Assembly: GCA_945882995.1 (NCBI GenBank)
Contig: CAMCXE010000013.1
Location: forward strand, 1 to 34,231
Length of the DNA stretch: 34,231 bases
Direction of reading: 5' to 3'
From: Thalassocella blandensis
Lineage (GTDB): Bacteria > Pseudomonadota > Gammaproteobacteria > Pseudomonadales > Cellvibrionaceae
Positions within the stretch are counted from its first letter, which is position 1, and every line of letters starts with the position of its first letter. Positions 21,108-28,058 of the stretch are shown here, piece by piece. A program made the translations under genes and the position numbers. The notes beneath the pieces were generated by a model. The model did no database searches and had not been told where the DNA came from. It worked only from the letters and a program-made list of their open reading frames with translations.

Positions 21108-21443
21108 TTAATTCAATCCTGTAAAAAAGCGTATGACCTTCGGCAAATGCTCTTCCAGATGTGACGCCGTTTTCGACCGCAACACCCCGTTATCGATATT
21201 ACCTTGGAGTTGTTTGAGTTTACCCAAAGCCCCGCGCCAAGGCGCCGTAATAGGCTCGTACGCCATGTAATGGTCAGACACACTGAGTTTGGCCAACTCA
21301 TTCAATTCAGCATGTAGAATGCTAATAAGATTATAAAAAAGGTCTTTTTGATGCACCGCAGAAGAGTCCCAATAGGCGTTATCCAAGCACCCAGACAAGT
21401 CTTCTAGCTCACGCACCGCATCAGCAACAGTCACTCGCTCCAT
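21108..21443 (-). CDS. Small conserved-looking protein of unknown function
   Basis: 111 aa, predicted soluble and mostly helical, with no signal peptide or membrane helix. I do not recognise a family. The ATG at 21443 has GAGG 6 nt upstream, a good ribosome site that decides against the ATG four codons earlier. A TATACT box lies 35 bp further up. It is convergent with the DUF2167 gene and divergent from the DUF4823 lipoprotein gene, with the second palindromic element in the divergent gap. Confidence 0.7.
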   Translation of the reverse strand: MERVTVADAVRELEDLSGCLDNAYWDSSAVHQKDLFYNLISILHAELNELAKLSVSDHYMAYEPITAPWRGALGKLKQLQGNIDNGVLRSKTASHLEEHLPKVIRFFTGLN

Positions 21444-21477
21444 TGTGAACCTCATTTGTAGTGTTAATCGTCACTGC

Positions 21478-21483
21478 AGTATA
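21478..21483 (-). promoter_or_regulatory. Possible -10 box of the 21443 gene
   Basis: TATACT on minus, 35 bp before the ATG. The -35 side has TTGGAC but with only 14 bp spacing, so the call rests on the -10 alone. TATACT also suits RpoS-type promoters. Confidence 0.4.
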
Positions 21484-21551
21484 GACCAGGGTTTTCCGTC
21501 CAACTTACCCCTCATTCGCGTCAGCCAAACCAGTTTATGTACAACAGGCTC

Positions 21552-21557
21552 TATAAT
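21552..21557 (+). promoter_or_regulatory. Possible -10 box of the DUF4823 gene
   Basis: Perfect TATAAT on plus, with no good -35. If used, transcription would begin near 21564 and the whole palindromic element (21584-21755) would lie in the 5' leader of the lipoprotein mRNA. Confidence 0.45.
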
Positions 21558-21583
21558 CCTAAAAACTGGGCTGAAAACATCGG

Positions 21584-21755
21584 TTAACCTAGAAACCTCA
21601 GTTGGGCGCCAAAAAGCTGTGTAATCCATTGGTGTGATTAGTGAAAGTTAAAAATCACGGGCAACCTGGTTGGTTGTTCGTGATTTTTAACTTTTACTAG
21701 GCGCGCCAAAGGGTTGCGCAGACTTTGGTGATCCAACTGAGGTTTCTAGGGTTAA
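21584..21755. mobile_element. TTAA-flanked palindromic MITE-like element, copy 2
   Basis: Same element as at 1-107. The left end is TTAA-CCTAGAAACCTCAGTTGG (21584-21605) and the right end is CCAACTGAGGTTTCTAGG-G-TTAA (21733-21755). The first 56 bases of copy 1 match 21586-21641 exactly. The right parts match with a 1 nt indel in each of two places, and this copy has one extra G before the right TTAA. It differs from copy 1 by about 65 extra bases at the centre (21642-21706). It sits between divergent genes, 38 bp before the DUF4823 start codon. Confidence 0.85.
21639..21699. repeat. Hairpin nested inside element copy 2
   Basis: Arms TAGTGAAAGTTAAAAATCAC-G (21639-21659) and the matching 21679-21699, 20 of 21 positions paired. 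The 19 nt loop itself holds CAACC/GGTTG. It is absent from copy 1, so it is either a second small palindromic element inserted into the first or a part lost by copy 1. Confidence 0.85.
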
Positions 21756-21792
21756 CTAAGGCCTAGATAAAACCATCGCATCGAGACGCCAC

Positions 21793-22392
21793 ATGTCGCC
21801 ACATCTGCACCTTGCCACTTTTTGCATCCTATTGCTCACCGGCTGCACCACCACCTACACCCGCGAGCTGAGCCATAACTTTCTCGAAGAAACCACAACT
21901 ATCGAACACCACCAAGTGACGCGAGAGCATAGCTGGGTGCTGCCCCAGGGAGCGAAAATCCTGCTGGCTTACCCCGCCATTAACACCACCGACCAAAAAC
22001 GCCGGCTTAACCGCACGCAATACCAACTTGCCGAAGCCCTAAACAAAAACTTTATGCGCTACTTCCCAGCCTCGCATCAGTCACTCGAGGAGCAAACCCT
22101 TGGTGCCGCACTTAGCGAAGCTATGCGAAGCAATCAAGAATTTTTGATATTCCCCAGCCTACTCGTGATCAGCGACAACCCCAACGCCTTGGGTGCTGAC
22201 GAAAAACCAGAGACCGACAAAAAAACAGCATTACAGGTTAATTTACAAATTTATGATGTGAGGTCCCGAACCTTATTAGAAACCCTAAAAATTAGCAGCG
22301 GCCAAGGCTGGCTGGACTTCAGCACACAAGAACCGGCAAGCCTAATGGACAAGGCTTTGAATGAAGCCGCAAAACAGCTGTCCAGTCGTTAG
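21793..22392 (+). CDS. DUF4823 family lipoprotein
   Basis: 199 aa. A signal peptide with lipobox LLTGC (Cys near residue 18) is followed by a single domain resembling DUF4823 lipoproteins of Pseudomonas and relatives. Landmarks are the SWVLPQGAKILLAYPA start of the domain, the central QEFLIFPSLLVISDNPNA and the C-terminal LQVNLQIYDVRSRTLLETLKISSGQG. Function unknown; such folds usually sit in the periplasm, attached to the outer membrane. The ribosome site is weak (GAG 8 nt before ATG). The palindromic element lies immediately upstream and is probably in its leader. Confidence 0.82.
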   Translation: MSPHLHLATFCILLLTGCTTTYTRELSHNFLEETTTIEHHQVTREHSWVLPQGAKILLAYPAINTTDQKRRLNRTQYQLAEALNKNFMRYFPASHQSLEEQTLGAALSEAMRSNQEFLIFPSLLVISDNPNALGADEKPETDKKTALQVNLQIYDVRSRTLLETLKISSGQGWLDFSTQEPASLMDKALNEAAKQLSSR

Positions 22393-22563
22393 CGATAGAC
22401 CCATGTAGATCGAATAAAATTACGCGGTATTGGCCTTGGGGGCGGCGCAATAAAATTTTCAACCCAGCCAAACATAACCGCTTGTCTGCGCTCTAAAAAC
22501 TATTCAGTGCGCATTCAGACGAATAGCTTAATCTGAACATGCAATAACCCCTTGGAGGTTGCC

Positions 22564-23031
22564 ATGAAAAATTTTGCCCTTAGTCTATCTACAGTTTTAT
22601 GCCTATTTATGGGAGCCCAAGCCAACGCCTGGGATCACAATCACCGCGGCGCCCATTACGGTCGAGAATCACACAACTACCACCATAATAATTATCGGGG
22701 TTCATCCAATGATGCGGCCATTTTATTGGGGGGCGTGTTACTCGGCGCAGCACTGGCAGACACACCTCGAGTACCCACCTATTCCAGTCGATACCCCACG
22801 TACTACACCTCTCGTAGCTATAGGTCAGCGGACTATTATTCACCTATCACTTATTCCTCGACCACTTATAGCCGCGGCTATCCTTCACACACAACCGTCC
22901 GCTATGAGACACCAGTAAGCCGGTACGAACCCGCCGTCGTGCGCGATGGACCAAGCGACTGTTACGAAGTTATCTACCGCAATGGCCGCCGAATTTTGCG
23001 CGAACTCTCATCGTACGAATGCCGTCGGTAA
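22564..23031 (+). CDS. Secreted His/Tyr/Ser-rich small protein
   Basis: 155 aa. A clear signal peptide (MKNFALSLSTVLCLFMGAQANA) is followed by a His/Asn/Tyr-rich stretch (about 24-47), a short Gly/Ala hydrophobic segment (AAILLGGVLLGAALA, about 52-66), and a Tyr/Ser/Arg-rich repetitive middle. A conserved-looking tail SDCYEVIYRNGRRILRELSSYECRR has two Cys that could pair. Ribosome site GGAGG 5 nt before the ATG is strong. I recognise no named family, though small exported proteins with this layout are common in marine gammaproteobacteria. An inverted repeat TTCAGA/TCTGAA about 25 bp upstream may be an operator. Confidence 0.75.
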   Translation: MKNFALSLSTVLCLFMGAQANAWDHNHRGAHYGRESHNYHHNNYRGSSNDAAILLGGVLLGAALADTPRVPTYSSRYPTYYTSRSYRSADYYSPITYSSTTYSRGYPSHTTVRYETPVSRYEPAVVRDGPSDCYEVIYRNGRRILRELSSYECRR

Positions 23032-23047
23032 TTTTAGACATACGCTA

Positions 23048-23371
23048 ATGCAGCAGTACAAAATATCCACCATGCATACAAAGCAACATAGGCATATCGA
23101 GTTCTTTTCGTCTCCAGAGAATGCAGAATTTCGGAAAGCCTGTGAGGACGCTTTCCCGCCCCATGGTTTTGAATTGAAATACGACGGCCACTACTTTTAC
23201 GTGACGCACCCCGATAAAAACTCTCGCTTATCTGACTTGAAGATAGAGTCCGACGAATGGGGTGTAATCTGGGGCGACGCCTCGCCATGGGGCACGGACG
23301 ATGAAAACTCCAAAGGAATCGAACTCTTTGAGTCAATTTTGAAAAATAGCGGATTATTTATTGCAGGTTAA
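23048..23371 (+). CDS. Small hypothetical protein, about 107 aa
   Basis: Soluble-looking protein with a mixed, natural amino-acid composition (HIEFFSSPENAEFRKACEDAF, then YFYVTHPDKNSRLSDLKIESDEWGVIWGD). No family recognised, no signal peptide. The start is unsure: ATG 23048 and ATG 23078 both lack a clear ribosome site. An upstream extension of the frame overlaps the preceding gene and is not credible. It lies 16 nt after that gene, so it may share its transcript, and a strong terminator follows. Confidence 0.6.
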   Translation: MQQYKISTMHTKQHRHIEFFSSPENAEFRKACEDAFPPHGFELKYDGHYFYVTHPDKNSRLSDLKIESDEWGVIWGDASPWGTDDENSKGIELFESILKNSGLFIAG

Positions 23372-23478
23372 AAGCGTATTAAATGGTTTAAGCTCGTCCG
23401 CTTCGCTCCTTGGGAATGGCAAATCGTTGCGCATTTCGTCAGCATCTAAACATAGTGATGCGTCAAAGTGCAAAACTA

Positions 23479-23498
23479 GGGGCTACGGCCCCTTTTTT
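23479..23498 (+). terminator. Rho-independent terminator
   Basis: GGGGC-TACG-GCCCC followed by TTTTTT on plus, a compact textbook form, about 110 bp after the small hypothetical gene. Confidence 0.9.
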
Positions 23499-23627
23499 AA
23501 TGGCCGGATTTAACCTGAAACCGGTGATGCTTCACCAAAGGCTGCGCGATCCATAGGCTTTCTACTGGTGGTTTTAGCATTACCCAGCGCACCCTTGTAA
23601 AAAAACAAACAGGGAAATTCTTGCGAC

Positions 23628-23633
23628 TATACT
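23628..23633 (+). promoter_or_regulatory. Possible -10 box of the PilZ gene
   Basis: TATACT on plus, 35 bp before the start codon, without a recognisable -35 at 16-18 bp. Confidence 0.35.
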
Positions 23634-23667
23634 CAGGATAAATCCCTAAAAAAGGTAATAGAGACCT

Positions 23668-24081
23668 ATGCCTACAAAAATGGAAGCGACCTATCGCCGC
23701 AAGCATATCCGTATTGAACCTAAAGCCGGCCAGCCCATTCAAGTGAACATTAATGGTGAAGACTTCATCGACATCACCAATGCGGTGGACATAAGCCTCG
23801 GCGGTGTTGGCTTGAAAGTCCCTCACGAATTTAAGGGCTGTGAACTCGCGCGGCAGGTGTCGTTTATCATCGACCTGCCGACAGAGCCGAAAAAACAGTG
23901 CGTGCAAGTGCACGGGCGTATTTTGCACGTCTCTGGCCAGCGTTTTGGTGTGTCATTTACCGATATGTCAAAGGCCAATCGGCAAAAAATAAAAAAATAT
24001 ATTGGCAGTAGAATTAAGGAAGAATCTTGGCTGGGGTGGCTAAAGTATTCCCTAACCGGACTCATGAACCCGGCTTTTTAG
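23668..24081 (+). CDS. PilZ domain protein (cyclic di-GMP binding)
   Basis: 137 aa single-domain PilZ protein. The two c-di-GMP-binding motifs are intact: RxxxR in RKHIR (Arg11, Arg15) and DxSxxG in DISLGG (Asp41, Ser43, Gly46), so it should bind the second messenger. The barrel continues through VHGRILHVSGQRFGVSF. The C-terminal tail after about 105 is basic, then hydrophobic (ESWLGWLKYSLTGL), and may meet the membrane or a partner. The output is unknown; such proteins commonly tune motility or matrix production. It stands alone between a terminator and the convergent prsR. Confidence 0.9.
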   Translation: MPTKMEATYRRKHIRIEPKAGQPIQVNINGEDFIDITNAVDISLGGVGLKVPHEFKGCELARQVSFIIDLPTEPKKQCVQVHGRILHVSGQRFGVSFTDMSKANRQKIKKYIGSRIKEESWLGWLKYSLTGLMNPAF

Positions 24082-24114
24082 CTGCTGAAATACTGCCAAA
24101 TACTGTCTCAACGT

Positions 24115-24144
24115 GATGCTAGGCGTGGGCAACCACGCAGCATC
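24115..24144. repeat. Hairpin with GNRA-type loop after the PilZ gene
   Basis: GATGC...GCGTGG-GCAA-CCACGC...GCATC in the convergent gap between the PilZ gene and prsR. The inner 6 bp stem is capped by GCAA, a stable tetraloop. There is no T run. It could be a transcript-end structure. Confidence 0.5.
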
Positions 24145-24266
24145 GCGCCGAAGTTCTGCGCCTAACAGGCTATAGCTAGGCATTGGGACGTCTTCGCCAA
24201 CACAAGATCAGACTGCAGTTTCCCAACAGTCGACAGCAAGTCCTCTGTGGTTATTCGGGTAATGGC

Positions 24267-25634
24267 TTACACCACTTCGCCCTGCAGCGGGATATTGTAC
24301 TTTTTAAGTAAATCGTAAAGTGTTGGACGCGTAACGCCCAGCAACTTAGCGGCTGAGGAAATGTTGTTTTCGGTTAGGGTTAGAGCGCGCAAAATTGCGC
24401 TGCGCTCGGCCTGCAAGCGCACTTGGCGCAGATTAATACTGACACCATCTGTGTTGGTGAGGCCTAAATCCCCCGAACTGATCTGCTTGTCTTCACACAT
24501 AACCACGGCGCGCTTAACGCGATTCTCCATCTCGCGAATATTGCCAGGCCACTCATAGGCCTCTATAGACTCCGCCGCCTCCCCACTAAACCCAGTAACA
24601 CTGCTGTTGTTCTGTTCGCAATAGATTCGAAGAAAATGGCGCGCCAATAAAAGCTTGTCGCCTTGGCGGTCACGCAGGGGCGGAATGTGAATTTCCATTT
24701 CACATATGCGGTAATACAGGTCTTCCCGAAAAGTGCCCTCCTTAACCATTTGCTGCAAATTTTTGTTGGTTGCGCAGACTACACGTACATCCACCGCAAT
24801 ATCCTCTCGCCCTCCAACTCGTTCAATGGTCCTCTCCTGCAAAAAACGCAGCAATTTAGCCTGCAGCGCCAAGGGCATATCGCCGATTTCATCGAGGAAC
24901 AAAGTACCCTCATTCGCCGTTTCAATTTTTCCCACCGTACGTTTATTGGCGCCGGTAAAAGCGCCTTTTTCGTAGCCGAACAACTCACTTTCCATCAGAT
25001 TTTCGGGAACGGCCGCACAATTGATGGCCATCATGCGATACGCCGCTCGGGGACTAAGGTGATGTAACGCACGCGCTAACACTTCTTTGCCAGTACCGCT
25101 TTCCCCGGTGAGGGTACAGGTCACATTAGATGGGGCCAGTTTTTCGATGGTGCGGCAGATTTTAAGCATGGCCGGATCACAGGCAATAATGCCGTCAAGG
25201 GGCGCCTGCTGCTGCTCAACCAAAATACGGTTTTGTTGTTCAAGATGATAAATGTGGAATGCACGCTGTAAAATCAGGTCCAGTGTTTCGGCATTCACCG
25301 GCTTTTGGTAGAAGTCGTAGGCACCCATTGCAATGGCGCGCACCGCATTTTCGTAGTCGCAATTGCCCGTCATCACAATGATTTTGGCAGTAGGCAGTAG
25401 TGCGGTAATTTCACGAATGGAGCGGAAACCCTCTTCCACCCCCTCTTCGTCTGGCGGCAACCCGAGATCTTGTAAAATAATCGATGGCTCGTGCAGTCTC
25501 ACCGCCGCCAGCGCATCTTCCCGATTCCCAGCAACCACCACGTCATACTGGTCGAAATGCCAGCGTAACTGGCTTTGCAAACCAATATCGTCTTCGATGA
25601 TCAGCAGTTTTTCTTTTTCGCCGGATTTAGTCAT
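24267..25634 (-). CDS. prsR: PEP-CTERM-box response regulator PrsR (sigma-54 activator)
   Basis: 455 aa NtrC-type regulator. The receiver domain (8-130) has acidic pocket EDD (14-16), phosphorylation site Asp56 (ILQDLGLP), Thr in IVMTG and Lys in YQKPV. The AAA+ domain (about 150-380) has Walker A GESGTGKE, the sigma-54 contact loop GAFTGA and Walker B LFLDEIGD. A Fis-type helix-turn-helix lies at the C-terminus (NNISSAAKLLGVTRPTLYDLLKKYNI). The start LLIIEDDIGLQSQLRWHF is characteristic of PrsR, the regulator paired with exosortase systems. It would activate sigma-54 promoters after phosphorylation by PrsK, encoded just upstream. AAGG precedes the ATG by 4 nt. Confidence 0.92.
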   Translation of the reverse strand: MTKSGEKEKLLIIEDDIGLQSQLRWHFDQYDVVVAGNREDALAAVRLHEPSIILQDLGLPPDEEGVEEGFRSIREITALLPTAKIIVMTGNCDYENAVRAIAMGAYDFYQKPVNAETLDLILQRAFHIYHLEQQNRILVEQQQAPLDGIIACDPAMLKICRTIEKLAPSNVTCTLTGESGTGKEVLARALHHLSPRAAYRMMAINCAAVPENLMESELFGYEKGAFTGANKRTVGKIETANEGTLFLDEIGDMPLALQAKLLRFLQERTIERVGGREDIAVDVRVVCATNKNLQQMVKEGTFREDLYYRICEMEIHIPPLRDRQGDKLLLARHFLRIYCEQNNSSVTGFSGEAAESIEAYEWPGNIREMENRVKRAVVMCEDKQISSGDLGLTNTDGVSINLRQVRLQAERSAILRALTLTENNISSAAKLLGVTRPTLYDLLKKYNIPLQGEVV

Positions 25635-25800
25635 GAGGCCTTAAGGTCAGGTGATGATTACCGCACAATAACCATCTCGCACCCACCACACAAGTGGTTA
25701 ACCAGTAAACAAATTCGGGGTGAATTCCAAAGCCGGTGGGTTTGCTCGGCAGGCAGCGGCAAACTCTAAAGCGCGCCGCTTAAGGCTGTTGTTCCATAGC

Positions 25801-27870
25801 CTACTCGTCAGCCGTACTAACGCCGCTGATGGGCTCCAAAGTTAAGGGTAGACGAATAACAAAGGTGGTGCCTTCACCGGGCACACTTTCCACGTCAATA
25901 TCGCCGCCAAGGTTCAAAATGTAGTCACGCGCCTGATACATGCCTATGCCCATACCTTTACCGGCCTTGGTGCTATCAAACGGCCGGAAGAGGCGGTTTT
26001 GAATAAAGGCTTCGTCCATGCCCTTACCGTTATCCTCAATCACTAGGGTGGCAAACCCGTCGATACGACTAATGAATAGGTCCACGTAACCACTGGCTTG
26101 TGTTGCATCCTGTGCGTTTCGAATCAGATGGGAAAACACCATGGTGAGATTGTCGCGGTCAGCTTGGACGCGCAAACCCTCATCGTCGATGCGCAACGTA
26201 GGTACCGGCTTACTTTTTTGACACCGCTTCACGGCCTCAATCAAAACTTCGGAGAGCAATAATACGCGCACTTCATCCGTGGTGTTTTGCTGCAGTTTTT
26301 GCAGCAGGTGCTGCATACGATTAACCGAATTACTGATTGTTTGGATGGCGTCCTCCACAAACGCGGGATTGTCCTTGTGTTTGGCCGCGTTGTTTACAAC
26401 CAACAATTGTTGCGCGATCAGATTTTTGAGGTCGTGCATCATGTACGCCGAAAGCTTGTTAAACGCTTCAAACTGGCGCGCTTCCGCCAGTTGCTCGGCT
26501 TGGGCCTGACGAGAAAGATAGTGAGATACCTGCCGCCCCAAGGTTTTTAACAAATCAAGGTCCTCCCAATTCAGCGGTGGCCCCTCGCCGCTCGGACAGG
26601 TGAGGAGCATGAACCCCAATAGCCGCTTTTCATCAATAAGCGGGAGAATAAACCAGACATCAGGAATGTCATTCACCCAGCTGGGCAGCAACTCATTGTA
26701 ATGAGCCAACTCGTGATCTTCATTGGCCTGCGAGGGGAAAAACACCCACTCATCAGCTTCTAGCGCGTTGATGAAGCGACTATCAACAGGCTCTAGGGCG
26801 CGCTTAATGGGGATTAAATCCGGCTCCTGATGCACGACTTGGAATACCTTCCCCCGCCTTAACCAGAGTGCTCCGCCTTCACTTTTAATAATGCTGGTCA
26901 CCACCGCCAAGGCGCGTTGATTGACTTGATCTGGCCTCGAAGGTTTGGAGAGCTGCTCAATTAACCGCAGCCATTCGGTGCGGTAGTCATATTTATGGCT
27001 GAAAAAATGCTTGTTGATCAACACGCTCATCTGATCGCGAAAGCGTTTAGAACTAAACACACTAGCCAGCAAAATCAGTGTAGCCACCAGCAACAGCGAA
27101 TAGATCGTTGTGCCCCAGTCACCGCCGTACAGCTGCATGTAATAGCCGGCTAAGCTCACCGACGCGAGAAGCACACCGGCAATGGACAAGGACGTGGTGT
27201 AAAACACAATGGGCCGTGACAGGGACAGCTGCGCGGGCTGTTTGCGCTGCTGCTTCAGCACACTAGTGGCCAAAATGATTAAAGCCGAGGTTACGATGGA
27301 GACAGTGGCGCGGAGCTGATCCAAACTCGCACCCGATTTATCAAAAATCAGGCTTTGGGAATACAGGTAAATATCGCAAATAAAAATGGCCGCCAAGTTA
27401 AGACTGATGATCTTAATCAGGCGCACACTGATCACGTTGCGATACAGCTGTTCGGTGTTCAAAAGGCACACAATGGCCAGGATCAACCCCTGCCAGAGCA
27501 GCAAATTGTGGGCTTTTTGCAGCAGTCCACTAACGGCCAACACATTTAGCCCTATAAAGCTAACCCCTAAGCCAAGCATAAACATTCGGTAGGTTTTGGG
27601 TAATTGGCGCGCGCAGTAGACGGGAATGACTCTGATCAGTGCAAACATCCAGGCACAGTAATGCAGTGACTCCAAAGCCATGGTGATGTCTAGCCAAGTG
27701 GACCCCATAAATGCCACGGCACTCAGCCATAGAGTCTGTAAGCCGGCAGCAAGAATCAGCGAATAGTGAATGGCGCGGCTGCGTCTAGCGGCAGTTAAAA
27801 CCCCAGTAAGCAGCAGAGATAGGCCCGCCGCTGCGACATAGGCGAGGTGGGTTAAGCTAGTAATTTCCAT
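25801..27870 (-). CDS. prsK: XrtA/PEP-CTERM system histidine kinase PrsK
   Basis: 689 aa inner-membrane sensor kinase. The N-terminal 290 residues hold roughly eight hydrophobic helices. A GAF-like domain follows at about 320-450 (LPSWVNDIPDVWFILPLIDEKRLLGFMLLTC). The phosphoacceptor is His479 in SAYMMHDLKNLIAQQ, and the ATPase domain has N box HLIRNAQDATQ, G1 EDNGKGMD and G2 GKGMGIGMYQARDYI. The kinase core and the many-helix N-terminus match PrsK, which acts on PrsR. The ATG has GGA 6 nt upstream. The gap to prsR is 166 bp, so prsR may have its own promoter. The signal sensed is unknown. Confidence 0.9.
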   Translation of the reverse strand: MEITSLTHLAYVAAAGLSLLLTGVLTAARRSRAIHYSLILAAGLQTLWLSAVAFMGSTWLDITMALESLHYCAWMFALIRVIPVYCARQLPKTYRMFMLGLGVSFIGLNVLAVSGLLQKAHNLLLWQGLILAIVCLLNTEQLYRNVISVRLIKIISLNLAAIFICDIYLYSQSLIFDKSGASLDQLRATVSIVTSALIILATSVLKQQRKQPAQLSLSRPIVFYTTSLSIAGVLLASVSLAGYYMQLYGGDWGTTIYSLLLVATLILLASVFSSKRFRDQMSVLINKHFFSHKYDYRTEWLRLIEQLSKPSRPDQVNQRALAVVTSIIKSEGGALWLRRGKVFQVVHQEPDLIPIKRALEPVDSRFINALEADEWVFFPSQANEDHELAHYNELLPSWVNDIPDVWFILPLIDEKRLLGFMLLTCPSGEGPPLNWEDLDLLKTLGRQVSHYLSRQAQAEQLAEARQFEAFNKLSAYMMHDLKNLIAQQLLVVNNAAKHKDNPAFVEDAIQTISNSVNRMQHLLQKLQQNTTDEVRVLLLSEVLIEAVKRCQKSKPVPTLRIDDEGLRVQADRDNLTMVFSHLIRNAQDATQASGYVDLFISRIDGFATLVIEDNGKGMDEAFIQNRLFRPFDSTKAGKGMGIGMYQARDYILNLGGDIDVESVPGEGTTFVIRLPLTLEPISGVSTADE

Positions 27871-28058
27871 GAGCCGTCCAACGTGAATAACGCCGTATGA
27901 TAGCAGCCACTTAGCAAGTTACCTAAGCCGCCGCAGCAATAGCTTACAGCGAGCCTGATGGCGGCTTTCAACGCGCAAGTTGAAAAACCCACACGAGGCC
28001 CCATCGGCACTTAGGCTTGCGGCGGGCTCCACTGACGCCAGACGATAGCCGGCCAAAA

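Noticed and set aside
23385-23460. Possible integron attC-like sequence after the small hypothetical gene
   Set aside because: GC-rich CGCTTCGCTCC segments are suggestive, but no RYYYAAC/GTTRRRY pair in the right orientation and no integrase is present.
24119-24170. TAGGCG...CGCCTAAC pair considered as an attC site
   Set aside because: The core motifs face the wrong way for an attC site, and the hairpin explains the symmetry.
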